A stretch of 32,587 bases of DNA from Flavobacteriia bacterium (GTDB lineage Bacteria > Bacteroidota > Bacteroidia > Flavobacteriales_D > Crocinitomicaceae): contig CANHVK010000021.1 in NCBI GenBank assembly GCA_947464135.1, forward strand, positions 1 to 32,587. The letters run 5' to 3'. The notes beneath the pieces were generated by a model that was not told where the DNA came from, did no database searches, and saw only the letters and a program-made list of their open reading frames with translations. The stretch's first letter is position 1. Every line of letters begins with the position of its first letter. Below are positions 1 through 8,504 of the stretch, one piece after another. A program made the position numbers and the translations under genes.

Positions 1-405
1 GAACATATAACTCCTGAACTTATTGAAGAGGTAAGAAGTTCTTTTTTAGGAGAACAACAACAGGTACCGCCCATTTTTTCTGCCAAACAAGTGGATGGAA
101 AGCGTGCTTATGATTTGGCGCGCGCAGGAAAAGAGGTTGTATTAAAGTCAAACACCATTCATATTAACGATTTTCAAATTTCGATGGATCGTTTCCCTGA
201 AATTGATTTCAGCATTTCTTGTTCAAAAGGAACATACATTCGTTCGATTGCAAGTGATTTTGGAAAAAAATTGAATTCAGGAGGAACCTTAATTGCATTA
301 AGAAGAACAAAATCAGGAAATTTTGATGTTGAAAATGCTCATTCTGTTGAAGAATGGATAGAGATAATACAACAAATTAATCAGCCTTCAGCTACACCAC
401 AATGA
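1..405 (+). CDS. truB: tRNA pseudouridine(55) synthase TruB, C-terminal part (5' end outside window)
   Basis: The reading frame is open from base 1, so the gene begins upstream of the window and only about 134 C-terminal residues are seen. The enzyme converts U55 of the tRNA T-loop to pseudouridine. The visible part carries family motifs: VPPIFSAKQVDGKRAYDLAR (near bases 64-123), a CSKGTYIRSIASDFG block (bases about 220-264) and LRRTKSGNF (bases about 298-324). The catalytic Asp motif lies further upstream and cannot be checked. A GTG at 91 could be taken as a start but lies inside the conserved motif, so it is not one. The stop overlaps the start of the next gene (ATGA at 402-405), indicating translational coupling with the response regulator. 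Confidence 0.95.
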   Translation, partial: EHITPELIEEVRSSFLGEQQQVPPIFSAKQVDGKRAYDLARAGKEVVLKSNTIHINDFQISMDRFPEIDFSISCSKGTYIRSIASDFGKKLNSGGTLIALRRTKSGNFDVENAHSVEEWIEIIQQINQPSATPQ

Positions 406-1094
406 AGAAAATTTGTCTAATTGAAGACGAAGAAAGTTTAGCCGATTTAATTCGAATGAACCTCGAATTGGAAGGGTATCGCGTGGATGTAATTACACAC
501 GGTACGGAAGCCTTTTTACGTGCATTTGAGATGGAGCAATTTGATCTCATAATCTTAGATGTAATGCTTCCTGAAGTGAGTGGATTGACTATTTGTAAAG
601 AAATAAGAAAATATAGCCGCGTACCCATTTTGTTTTTATCTGCGAAAGGGACTACTCAAGATCGCATTGCAGGATTAAAAATCGGGGCAAATGATTATTT
701 ACCAAAGCCTTTTGATTTAGAAGAGTTATTATTACGTGTTCAAGTATTAGTAGAAGGAATAGAAGAAAATACCGCACCGCTTGAAAAAGTGGTTATCGGA
801 AATCACCAAGTAGATTTTACTACCTTTGAAGTGAAACATCTAAATACAGGAGTAAGTATTGATTTATCGAAACGTGAAATCGAGTTGTTAAAGATGTTTT
901 ACAATCGCATTGGAGTGGTAGTGTCACGAGAAGATATTTTGGATGAATTATGGGGAAATGATCAGTTTCCAACAGCTAGAACAATTGATAATTACATTTT
1001 ATCATTCCGAAAATTATTTGAGGAAGATCCAAAAAACCCTAAATTTTTTCACAGCATCAGAGGTGTTGGATATAAATTTACGTTAGAGAATTAA
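402..1094 (+). CDS. OmpR/PhoB-family DNA-binding response regulator
   Basis: This is a 230-residue cytoplasmic transcription regulator. Residues 1-115 form a receiver with the full set of phosphorylation residues: acidic pocket E8-D9-E10, phospho-acceptor D53 (LIILDVMLP), S80 and K102 (LPKPFD). Residues about 130-228 form a winged-helix trans_reg_C domain with the usual LSKREIELL and RTIDNYILSFRKLF elements and the C-terminal GVGYKF hairpin. It starts inside the truB stop and ends 2 bases before the dCMP deaminase gene, so it sits in a tight operon. No histidine kinase is encoded next to it on the downstream side; a partner could lie upstream of the window or elsewhere. The regulon cannot be inferred. 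Confidence 0.95.
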   Translation: MKKICLIEDEESLADLIRMNLELEGYRVDVITHGTEAFLRAFEMEQFDLIILDVMLPEVSGLTICKEIRKYSRVPILFLSAKGTTQDRIAGLKIGANDYLPKPFDLEELLLRVQVLVEGIEENTAPLEKVVIGNHQVDFTTFEVKHLNTGVSIDLSKREIELLKMFYNRIGVVVSREDILDELWGNDQFPTARTIDNYILSFRKLFEEDPKNPKFFHSIRGVGYKFTLEN

Positions 1095-1096
1095 TT

Positions 1097-1537
1097 ATGA
1101 GTGAAGAAGTTTTTCAAGCAAAACAATTACGTTACGACAAAGCCTATTTGAGAATGGCTCAGACTTGGTCTGAACTTTCACATTGTACACGTAAAAAAGT
1201 GGGTGCGTTAATCGTAAAAGACGGTGCAATTATCTCTGACGGATACAATGGTACACCTGCTGGGTTTGACAACTGTTGTGAAACAGACGACAATCAGACA
1301 CATTGGTTTGTTTTACACGCAGAAGCAAATGCGATATTAAAAGTCGCTAAATCAACCAATAACTGTAATGGTGCTACTTTATACCTTACTTTATCTCCTT
1401 GTAAAGATTGCTGTAAATTGATTTTACAAGCGGGTATTAGTAGAGTGGTTTATATGAATCATTATCGAGATACTGATGGCGTTGAATTTTTAAAATCTGC
1501 TGGTATACAAGTAGATCAAATACCTATAATTGATTAA
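1097..1537 (+). CDS. dCMP deaminase (cytidine/deoxycytidylate deaminase family)
   Basis: The 146-residue protein belongs to the zinc-dependent deaminase fold. It shows the zinc and proton-shuttle motif HAEAN (H74, E76) and the second zinc motif PCKDC (C102, C105). The N-terminal YNGTPAGFDNCCE stretch and the overall length fit the dCMP deaminase (ComEB/Dcd-like) group better than cytidine or tRNA adenosine deaminases. The likely reaction is dCMP to dUMP, feeding dTMP synthesis. It lies 2 bases after the response regulator gene and 1 base before the protease gene. Confidence 0.9.
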   Translation: MSEEVFQAKQLRYDKAYLRMAQTWSELSHCTRKKVGALIVKDGAIISDGYNGTPAGFDNCCETDDNQTHWFVLHAEANAILKVAKSTNNCNGATLYLTLSPCKDCCKLILQAGISRVVYMNHYRDTDGVEFLKSAGIQVDQIPIID

Positions 1538-1538
1538 A

Positions 1539-3122
1539 ATGGAAAATAAAAATCCTAAAAATAAATACTGGATTCCAACACTTGTTTTTGCTTTTATGGC
1601 AATAGGGATTTGGTTGGGGTATACACTTTCACCAAGTCGTTCTGGTGTTTTATTATCAAAAGGTGAAGAACGCTATTCAAAATTGAAAGACATCGTTGAG
1701 ATGTTAAACACAAGGTATGTAGATGAAGTAAATGGTGATAAGATTTTTGAAGAAACCATTTCAGATATGCTCCACAAGTTAGATCCTCACAGTAATTATT
1801 TAACTGCGGAAGAAGCTAAAAGAGCAAATGAACAAATTCAAGGACAATTTGGTGGAATAGGGGTTCGATTTGCTGTTATTCGTGATACCATTTGTATAAC
1901 AAATGTGGTACCAAATTCTCCTTCTTTGGCTGCCGGTATTCAAGCTGGAGATAAAATAATTAAGATTGAAAATAAATCGGTAGCAAGTAAAAAAATAAGC
2001 AATGAACAAATTATGAAATTGCTCAAAGGTCCTGAAAATACTGGTGTCAATCTTACGTTGCTTCGCAATAAAATCAAAATACATAAGTCAATTATTCGTG
2101 GAATTATTCCATTAGGTTCAGTGATTTCTGCATACATGATTAATCCTACTACTGGTTTCATTAAAATCGATGAATTCTCAATTACTACAGGTAAAGAATT
2201 CCAACAAGCTGCTGATCGATTGAAGAAAAGTGGAATGAAAAAAATGATTCTTGATTTGCGAAATAACCCAGGTGGTGTTCTCCAATCAGCCGTTGATATT
2301 GTGGATGAATTTTTACCTGCTGGAAAAGTAATCGTTAAAACAAAAGGAGCTCACTTACGTGAACAAGTTTATAAATCAACTTCAAAAGGGCAGATGGAAG
2401 ATGTCAAATTGGTTGTACTGATTAATAGCAATTCCGCTTCTGCAAGTGAGATTGTAGCAGGGGCATTACAGGACAACGACCGTGCAATCATCATGGGGCG
2501 CCGTTCTTTTGGTAAGGGATTGGTGCAAGAAGATATTTTATTGAGTGATAAAAGCAATGTTCGTTTAACCATCGCACGGTATTATACACCTACAGGAAGA
2601 TGCATTCAAAAACCATATTCTGATGATTATGAAGGATATCTACAAGAAGAAATAGAACGTTTTGAAAATGGAGAGCAATTCAAAATAGATACATCAAAAT
2701 TCGCTGACTCATTAAAATACAAAACACCAAAAGGAAAAGTGGTCTATGGTGGGGGAGGTATTTTTCCAGATGTATTTATTCCGATGGATACACTTGGGTC
2801 TAGTTGGTATTTTACCGATTTAAGATATACACCTTCTTTTCAAAATTTTGCTTTTGATTTTGTAGCTAATAAACGCAATCATTGGAAGTCATTGAATCTT
2901 TTCTTGAAAGATTTCCAAATTGATGAAAAAATACTTTCCGATTTCACGCAATATGCTCAAAAATATCATAAAGTTAAAGTAGATAATAAAGGATTGAATC
3001 TTAGCAAAACATTAATCAAACAAACCTTGAAAGCAGAAATCGCCCGCCAACTTTGGACCGAAGATGGATTTTATTCAGTTGTTAATCAATTTGACAAAGA
3101 AGTACAACGCGCATTAAAATGA
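1539..3122 (+). CDS. C-terminal processing peptidase, S41 family (CtpA/Tsp-like)
   Basis: I choose the ATG at 1539 (527 residues), one base after the preceding stop; an in-frame TTG at 1530 would overlap that gene and lacks support. The N-terminus has an uncleaved-looking hydrophobic segment (residues about 10-28), so the enzyme is probably anchored facing the periplasm. A PDZ domain follows (about 104-180, GGIGVRF...AGDKIIKI), then the S41 protease core with LDLRNNPGGVL and a Ser-Lys dyad: the Ser of the SASASE block (S301) and the Lys of SFGKG (K326), 25 residues apart as in E. coli Tsp. Such proteases trim or degrade periplasmic proteins from their C-termini. The last gene of the truB operon; REP-like repeats follow immediately. 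Confidence 0.95.
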   Translation: MENKNPKNKYWIPTLVFAFMAIGIWLGYTLSPSRSGVLLSKGEERYSKLKDIVEMLNTRYVDEVNGDKIFEETISDMLHKLDPHSNYLTAEEAKRANEQIQGQFGGIGVRFAVIRDTICITNVVPNSPSLAAGIQAGDKIIKIENKSVASKKISNEQIMKLLKGPENTGVNLTLLRNKIKIHKSIIRGIIPLGSVISAYMINPTTGFIKIDEFSITTGKEFQQAADRLKKSGMKKMILDLRNNPGGVLQSAVDIVDEFLPAGKVIVKTKGAHLREQVYKSTSKGQMEDVKLVVLINSNSASASEIVAGALQDNDRAIIMGRRSFGKGLVQEDILLSDKSNVRLTIARYYTPTGRCIQKPYSDDYEGYLQEEIERFENGEQFKIDTSKFADSLKYKTPKGKVVYGGGGIFPDVFIPMDTLGSSWYFTDLRYTPSFQNFAFDFVANKRNHWKSLNLFLKDFQIDEKILSDFTQYAQKYHKVKVDNKGLNLSKTLIKQTLKAEIARQLWTEDGFYSVVNQFDKEVQRALK

Positions 3123-3143
3123 TTTTTTATCGTTAAGCAGATA

Positions 3144-3422
3144 AATCTCTCTCCCCCAAGTTTACACTGAACTTGTTGAAGTGAATCTCTTTCCCCCAAG
3201 TTTATACTGAACTTGTTGAAGTGAAGGGGGATCAAGGGGGATGACTAGATAAAATTTTCACATCCCTTTGTTCCTCCTTAAGGAAGGAAGATTTAAATAA
3301 TCAATAATTTATATTAGCGAAAATCTCTCTCCCCCAAGTTTACACTGAACTTGTTGAAGTGAATCTCTCTCCCCCAAGTTTACACTGAACTTGTTGAAGT
3401 GAAGGGGGATAAAGGGGGATGA
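3144..3422 (+). repeat. REP-like 40-bp hairpin repeats, two tandem pairs (four copies)
   Basis: The 392-base gap between the protease and the LamG gene holds no gene but four copies of a 40-bp unit: 3144-3183, 3184-3223, 3322-3361 and 3362-3401. Each pair is head-to-tail with an exact 40-base period. Each unit has a pyrimidine run (TCTCTCTCCCCC or TCTCTTTCCCCC) followed by CAAGTT-TACACTG-AACTTG, a 6-bp stem with a 7-base loop. The second unit of each pair is followed by a G-rich tail, GGGGGATcAAGGGGGATGAC, that can pair with the C-run as an outer stem. One copy has a single change in the loop (TATACTG). Between the pairs (about 3246-3321) is an AT-rich stretch with a small TTCCTCCTTAAGGAAGGAA near-palindrome. 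The units resemble dispersed intergenic REP-type elements. Confidence 0.85.
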
Positions 3423-3483
3423 CAACATTTTCTTATTATAAATCAACTTAGTTTTAAAAAATACACTATAAAACAGAATTTAT

Positions 3484-3491
3484 TATATTTG
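3484..3491 (+). promoter_or_regulatory. Bacteroidota -7 box (TATATTTG) for the LamG-domain gene
   Basis: The octamer matches TAnnTTTG and ends 23 bases before the ATG at 3515. No good TTG -33 element is present 17-23 bases upstream, so the assignment rests on the -7 match and position only. Confidence 0.5.
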
Positions 3492-3514
3492 TTTAAAACC
3501 AAAAAAGTAAGCTT

Positions 3515-5767
3515 ATGACAAAAATCTACTCATTTTTAATTTTAGCTATTGTATTCGCATCGAATGCGATGGCACAAAACATTCCTTCGTATGTACCAAC
3601 GAATGGTCTAGTAGGTTGGTGGCCATTTAATGGAAATGCCAATGATGAATCTGGAAATGGAAATCATGGAACTGTGAATGGGGCTTCTTTGACAAGAGAT
3701 AGATTCGGTAATATTAGTAAATCATATAACTTCAATGGAAAAACAGATTATATTTCTGTTCCAAATATAGCAATTCAGGGTAATAATGAAAGAACTTTCT
3801 CATCTTGGTTTCTTACCTATTACAATCCGATATGGTACACGGGCGAAATGATTATTTCAACAGGTTCAGGATCTAATTTACAAAGTGGAACATTTAATTT
3901 AAGGTTAGATAATCAGAATCAATACCTTGGCTTTATGGGATTTGTAAACGATTACTACCCGACAGGTAATGTCATCGTAAAAGATAGTGTTTGGCATCTT
4001 GCTGTTTTGGTTTATAAAGATGATACATTGAAGTTTTATGTTGACGGTCAATTTGAAAAATCAACTTATCAGCCTGGACTATCGACAAATGGACAAAGCA
4101 ATTTTTTTGGCAAGTCAAATGATATTAACCAAAGTAATCAAAGTTATTGGATTGGAAAATTAGATGACATAGGGATTTGGAATCGTGCATTATCCCAACA
4201 AGAAATCACAGCTTTATACAACGGAACAAATCAATCATTACCTTCCACAAAAGTTTTCGTTGATGCTCCTGCAACTGTGAAACAAAATGAAACATTGGAA
4301 TTAGCGATTGGTACAGAAGCATTAAACACTGCTGATAATGTGATTTCTTTTCAAACTGATTTCGCTTATGATTCAACACGTTATACCTATGAAGGTAACA
4401 ATCTTGTTGGTACATTAAATTCAAACGGAACTGTAGTAGTGAATAGCACTAAAAATGGTAAATTGAATATCAGCTATATGTCTCAAACGGCATTAAATGG
4501 AGCTGGAAGTTTAGTAAAATTAAAATTCAAAGCAAACAATAAAGTAGGACAAGGTATTTTTAGTTTGTCTAATTTCTTGTATAATACGACTAACATCACA
4601 TCTTTAAAAAGCGACACGGTTAATACGATAGATGTAATACCCCCAACAGCAAAACTTACGTATTCTGTAAATCCAGCAAGAAAAGGGGATTCGTTGTTAA
4701 TTACGGTAAATTTTAGCGAAAAAATGGCTGTTTCACCTGTTCCACAGTTTAATCTAACAGGTCAAAATACGTTAGGGAATACCAATCTTAACAAAGTAAA
4801 CGACTCTACTTATACCTATTGGTGGGTAGTTGAAAAAGGAAATGGAGCCGTTAATGTAAATCTTGCAACCGGGAAAGACCTTGCAGGAAATGGAATTGTT
4901 GCAACACCAACTCAAAACCCTAGCTTTACTATAATACCAACAGTGTTCGGTGACATTGATACCAACAAATTAGTGCAAGCATACGATGCTGCTTTAGCAT
5001 TACAATATTCTGTAGGGTTAAATCCACTACCAACAATGGATCCTTTACCTTGGTCGAATTGGAGATTAGCTGTAGCGAATGTAGATACAGTTGGTTCAGT
5101 AACAGCAAACGATGCATCATTGATACTACAACACTCTGCAAAATTAATAAGCTCTTTCCCTGCGGATGCTAAAAAACGTGGTGGTGAGTTACCAATAGCA
5201 GATGTAACTGTAAAACGTGAAGGAAACCAATTGGTATTTAGAACAACAGGTACTTTATATGCATTCAATGGGTATTTCAAAGATAACTTCAATGCATTTG
5301 GTCAACCAGAAATTAAAGATAAAAATGCAATGGTTGCTTCAAACATTAATGCTACTACATACAATGTTGGCTTGGCATCATCTACACCATTTAATGTAAA
5401 TGAGCCGTTTTTAATCATTCCAATTGTAGCTACAACAGATATTGCTGGAACAATCGATATCGTTGCAAACACACAAGAGAAAGCATTGACATACACCAGT
5501 GCAGCAGTAGCATCCATCAACGAAGCTACGACAACGACAATGAATGTGTATCCTAACCCAACAAAAGATGTGGTTACAGTAACTAACGCTCAAGGAAAAA
5601 CGTTGCGTATTATTGATTTCCAAGGTCGTATCGTGAATACACAAGCGATTACAAATAATACACATGAAGTTTCATTGAAACCAATCGGTAGTAAAGGAGA
5701 ATACATTTTCCAACTATTGGGAGAAAATAACGAAACAATTACTACTCAAAAAGTAGTGATGCAGTAA
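3515..5767 (+). CDS. T9SS-secreted LamG / cohesin-like / dockerin-like multidomain protein
   Basis: The 750-residue protein has a signal peptide (residues 1-20, ending AMAQ). Visible modules are: a LamG/concanavalin A-like domain (about 30-238, GLVGWWPFNGNANDESGNGN start and LDDIGIWNRAL end typical of the LamG-like jelly-roll fold); a cohesin-like beta-sandwich (about 246-374); an Ig-like domain (about 376-474); a dockerin-like pair of calcium loops (480-503, GDIDTNK...YDAALALQYS, and 521-545, ANVDTVGS...NDASLILQHS); an unassigned beta-rich segment (about 560-668); and a type IX sorting domain (about 676-750, VYPNPTKD...). It is expected to be exported by Sec and then T9SS to the cell surface or medium, perhaps binding glycans. 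The substrate is unknown and no catalytic domain is seen. It is bracketed by REP-like units and followed by a strong terminator. Confidence 0.88.
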   Translation: MTKIYSFLILAIVFASNAMAQNIPSYVPTNGLVGWWPFNGNANDESGNGNHGTVNGASLTRDRFGNISKSYNFNGKTDYISVPNIAIQGNNERTFSSWFLTYYNPIWYTGEMIISTGSGSNLQSGTFNLRLDNQNQYLGFMGFVNDYYPTGNVIVKDSVWHLAVLVYKDDTLKFYVDGQFEKSTYQPGLSTNGQSNFFGKSNDINQSNQSYWIGKLDDIGIWNRALSQQEITALYNGTNQSLPSTKVFVDAPATVKQNETLELAIGTEALNTADNVISFQTDFAYDSTRYTYEGNNLVGTLNSNGTVVVNSTKNGKLNISYMSQTALNGAGSLVKLKFKANNKVGQGIFSLSNFLYNTTNITSLKSDTVNTIDVIPPTAKLTYSVNPARKGDSLLITVNFSEKMAVSPVPQFNLTGQNTLGNTNLNKVNDSTYTYWWVVEKGNGAVNVNLATGKDLAGNGIVATPTQNPSFTIIPTVFGDIDTNKLVQAYDAALALQYSVGLNPLPTMDPLPWSNWRLAVANVDTVGSVTANDASLILQHSAKLISSFPADAKKRGGELPIADVTVKREGNQLVFRTTGTLYAFNGYFKDNFNAFGQPEIKDKNAMVASNINATTYNVGLASSTPFNVNEPFLIIPIVATTDIAGTIDIVANTQEKALTYTSAAVASINEATTTTMNVYPNPTKDVVTVTNAQGKTLRIIDFQGRIVNTQAITNNTHEVSLKPIGSKGEYIFQLLGENNETITTQKVVMQ

Positions 5768-5796
5768 GATATCTATTCATTTTTAGATGAATACAT

Positions 5797-5821
5797 AAAC
5801 CGCCCTCGTGGCGGTTTTTTT
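5797..5821 (+). terminator. Rho-independent terminator of the LamG gene
   Basis: AAACCGCC and GGCGGTTT form an 8-bp stem around a CTCGT loop, followed by a run of T, 29 bases after the stop codon. Confidence 0.92.
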
Positions 5822-5822
5822 G

Positions 5823-5880
5823 TTTCCCACAAGTTTACACTGAACTTGTTGAAGTGAAGTGGAAAAGGGGGATGACAACA
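5823..5880 (+). repeat. Fifth, diverged copy of the REP-like hairpin unit
   Basis: The same hairpin core (CAAGTT-TACACTG-AACTTG) and the same GGGGGATGACAACATTT tail seen at 3402-3430 recur here, in the same orientation, just after the LamG terminator. The outer stem has changed on both sides: CCAC on the left and GTGG on the right replace C-run and G-run, so pairing is kept. The remaining bases of the 306-base gap up to 6073 are AT-rich and hold a -7 box but no gene. Confidence 0.8.
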
Positions 5881-6038
5881 TTTATAGTCACATTTCCATC
5901 TCTTTTTGAGATAGCAATCATAATCATCTTAAAGCTATAGAACCTAAAATTTAATAAATCGAATTAAAATTATAAGCATTTAATCGTAAAAATCAAGGTG
6001 TTATCAAATTTATTTTTAGCAGTTTAGTGAAGAATTCA

Positions 6039-6046
6039 TATTTTTG
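6039..6046 (+). promoter_or_regulatory. Bacteroidota -7 box (TATTTTTG) for the Asp-box protein gene
   Basis: The octamer matches TAnnTTTG and lies 27 bases before the ATG at 6074. A convincing -33 element is not visible. Confidence 0.45.
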
Positions 6047-6073
6047 TCGAGAATATTATAAATTATACAAAAG

Positions 6074-8425
6074 ATGATTAAAAAATTAATTCTTTCATTT
6101 TCATTTTTCACCGCATTTAATTCATATGCTCAAGTATTATCAGCTCCAACTACAGAAGGTATTTATGGTGGTACTGTGAAAGATATTGCTACTTGGTCTT
6201 TTCATGCTGATTCAGTTTATGTTGTGGTTTCTACAGAGAGTCCGAATTCTATTTTCTATGCAAAGGCTTATAGGGGTGCTAAGCACAAAAATTTTGATTG
6301 GAAAGTACTTCCAAGTGCTGGTTCAGATGATAATTACGGTGATAAAGTAAATCAAATAGAAGTACATAGCAAGTCGAATAGTATTTTCTTTTTACACGAA
6401 GGAAATTTATATAAAACGAATGTTTTAGCAAGTGCTGCAACAAAAGTAGATTCGCTAGTCAAAAATTTTATCATAAAAGGAAATACGATGATTTTACTTA
6501 AAAAAAATGTAAAACCTTCAGGGAATGATACATTAGTTTTTGGTACATTAAATCTAACAACGGGTACATTCCTAGCTGTTGGTGGTAAAAATTTGATGAA
6601 AAGATATAAGGATATACCTCAATTAGAAATAAATCAATCAAATAATCAACTTTATATCCTCGATAAAGGAACTGCTCCTCATATTTATACACTTACAGAT
6701 CCGTTTAATGCATTAACTTCTTCATCTCCATTAACTTCAGTAGTTAATCCTTCTCCTACAATTGCAGGAATAGAATGGAGAACAATTGGATATGGACCTG
6801 ATGGTACTTGGTATATTGCTGGTCAGCCTGAGTTAAATAATCCTACTTCTCAAGATCGAAAAATTGCTTGGTCTACAAATAATGGATTCTCTTGGCAATA
6901 TAAAGATATGGATGTTCCTGGTCCGCAAGGGGGAGTTGTAGGTTCAAATATGGTTATTCAAGACGTAAGTGGTTTTAGATCCATTATGGTAGGAAATGCA
7001 GCTAATAAAGACACATCTAAGATGGATATTTGGAACAATGTTGGAAGTAAATATGTAAGTAATTTAAACCGTGCAAACGATGGAACAACTGTGAGTGATC
7101 TAATAATGGCTGGGATGAATTACCATACCACAAATATTGGTTTTGGTTATTCAACAAATTATGGTGATTCTATTTTTGGTTGGAATAAAGGGTTAGAAGC
7201 AGTTCAGGTGAATGATATTGAAATGACAGATGATTATAAAACAGGTTGGATTGCTTCTAAATCAGGTATTCGTAAAGTAGAAAATTACAATACGTCATCT
7301 GAAATTTGGGCAAATCCCTATTATCCAAATTTAGATGGAGCTCCATATGAAGCTGTTGCGATTGATAAAAACAATGCAGATACAATTTTTGTTGGAAATC
7401 AACGAATTTATAGATCAATCAATGGAGGTGTTTCTTCCGGTTCATCTGATGGTTGGTCGAGAGTTTTTACCCCTGAAATTGCGCCATACAATTTTAATTC
7501 TATTAATTCTGTATGTTCTTCGATTGATATTAGCAGAAAAAATTCAAAGATTGTAGCTGCTTCTTATGTAGGTAAGTTCGGACAAAAGGGGGGTGTTTTT
7601 TACAGTATGGATGGTGGAAATACCTGGACTCAGATGAAAATTTTAACATCTAGCGTTGGACAAGATGTTAATGTGTTAGATGTGCAATTTACTTATGAAA
7701 ATAATAAAATCGTACTTTATATGGCAATTGAATCTAATCCAATGGTTTTAGGTGCGTTTGGGGTATATCGCTCTGAATACGATGGAACTTCTTGGTCAAC
7801 ACCTATACAAAATGGTGCTTTTGGTGCTACTGATAGTGTTGTTGAGTTAGAACTTTCGAAATCACAAGATTCGCTATTGGTTTTGAATGTGGATCCTGGG
7901 GTATTACCTATCAATAATGTTTTAATCAAAAATTTAACGACTGGAAGTTGGAATAATACTAAAGGACCAATGGGTGTAGGAGGAAAAGCATCTGCTATAA
8001 CATTGGGTGCAGGAGTTATTTTTATGGCCATAAATCAAGATATATATGCTATTTCTTCTGATTTTTCTAGTGGATGGTCTTTAGCTTATAGTTATCCTGT
8101 GGGTACAGCTATTAACGTGTTGTTTTATGATGACTTATTAGTTGGAACCGGTACAGGTTTGTATGCGCATGCATTAGATAAAAGTAGTCTTTCATTAACA
8201 AGTTTAGATTTTAACAAGTCTTCGTTATTTGCATACCCAAATCCGGTTGAAGATATTTTACGCTTAAGCAGCAAATTAGCATTTAAAATAATTGATATCA
8301 ATGGATTGGTTGTTTTTGATTCTTATTCAAAAGAAATGGATCAAGTAAATGTTTCTAAATTAGAACAGGGGATGTATTTTATTCAAACATCTGAAGGAAA
8401 TAGTATCAAGTTTACTAAGCTTTAA
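6074..8425 (+). CDS. T9SS-secreted protein with BNR/Asp-box repeats (beta-propeller-like)
   Basis: The 783-residue protein begins with a signal peptide (residues 1-20, ending SYAQ). The body looks like a beta-propeller of the sialidase/sortilin (Vps10-like) type: Asp-box motifs S-x-N/D-x-G-x-x-W occur at about 267-274 (STNNGFSW) and 511-518 (SMDGGNTW), with weaker ones near 359-370 and 568-574. A type IX sorting domain ends the protein (about 716-783: LFAYPNPVEDILRLSS, then a GMYFIQT strand). I see no sialidase catalytic signature, so a binding or structural role outside the cell is more likely than glycosidase activity. Single gene: own promoter, bidirectional terminator after it. Confidence 0.85.
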   Translation: MIKKLILSFSFFTAFNSYAQVLSAPTTEGIYGGTVKDIATWSFHADSVYVVVSTESPNSIFYAKAYRGAKHKNFDWKVLPSAGSDDNYGDKVNQIEVHSKSNSIFFLHEGNLYKTNVLASAATKVDSLVKNFIIKGNTMILLKKNVKPSGNDTLVFGTLNLTTGTFLAVGGKNLMKRYKDIPQLEINQSNNQLYILDKGTAPHIYTLTDPFNALTSSSPLTSVVNPSPTIAGIEWRTIGYGPDGTWYIAGQPELNNPTSQDRKIAWSTNNGFSWQYKDMDVPGPQGGVVGSNMVIQDVSGFRSIMVGNAANKDTSKMDIWNNVGSKYVSNLNRANDGTTVSDLIMAGMNYHTTNIGFGYSTNYGDSIFGWNKGLEAVQVNDIEMTDDYKTGWIASKSGIRKVENYNTSSEIWANPYYPNLDGAPYEAVAIDKNNADTIFVGNQRIYRSINGGVSSGSSDGWSRVFTPEIAPYNFNSINSVCSSIDISRKNSKIVAASYVGKFGQKGGVFYSMDGGNTWTQMKILTSSVGQDVNVLDVQFTYENNKIVLYMAIESNPMVLGAFGVYRSEYDGTSWSTPIQNGAFGATDSVVELELSKSQDSLLVLNVDPGVLPINNVLIKNLTTGSWNNTKGPMGVGGKASAITLGAGVIFMAINQDIYAISSDFSSGWSLAYSYPVGTAINVLFYDDLLVGTGTGLYAHALDKSSLSLTSLDFNKSSLFAYPNPVEDILRLSSKLAFKIIDINGLVVFDSYSKEMDQVNVSKLEQGMYFIQTSEGNSIKFTKL

Positions 8426-8453
8426 GAACTTAGATTACTTTTATACTAAAACG

Positions 8454-8484
8454 AAAAAGCCCGATGTATTTTCATCGGGCTTTT
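8454..8484. terminator. Bidirectional terminator between the Asp-box gene and rplY
   Basis: AAAAGCCCGATG and CATCGGGCTTTT form a 12-bp stem with a 6-base loop. T-runs are present on both strands; the one after rplY on the minus strand is the longer, so it serves both convergent units. Confidence 0.92.
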
Positions 8485-8504
8485 AAGATTATGTTGATTA
8501 GATA

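Noticed and set aside
91-405. Separate small gene starting at GTG 91
   Set aside because: The same frame is open to base 1 and continues the TruB motif upstream, so it is the truncated truB.
3144-3401. CRISPR-like array from the 40-bp repeats
   Set aside because: Units are directly abutting or separated by one AT-rich gap, with no regular unique spacers and no cas genes.
4912-5292. 126-residue minus-strand reading frame inside the LamG gene
   Set aside because: Antisense shadow of the dockerin-like coding region, with no start signal or recognisable motif.
6074-8425. Sialidase
   Set aside because: Asp-box motifs are present, but no catalytic Arg triad or FRIP-type motif could be recognised, so only a propeller-like secreted protein is called.
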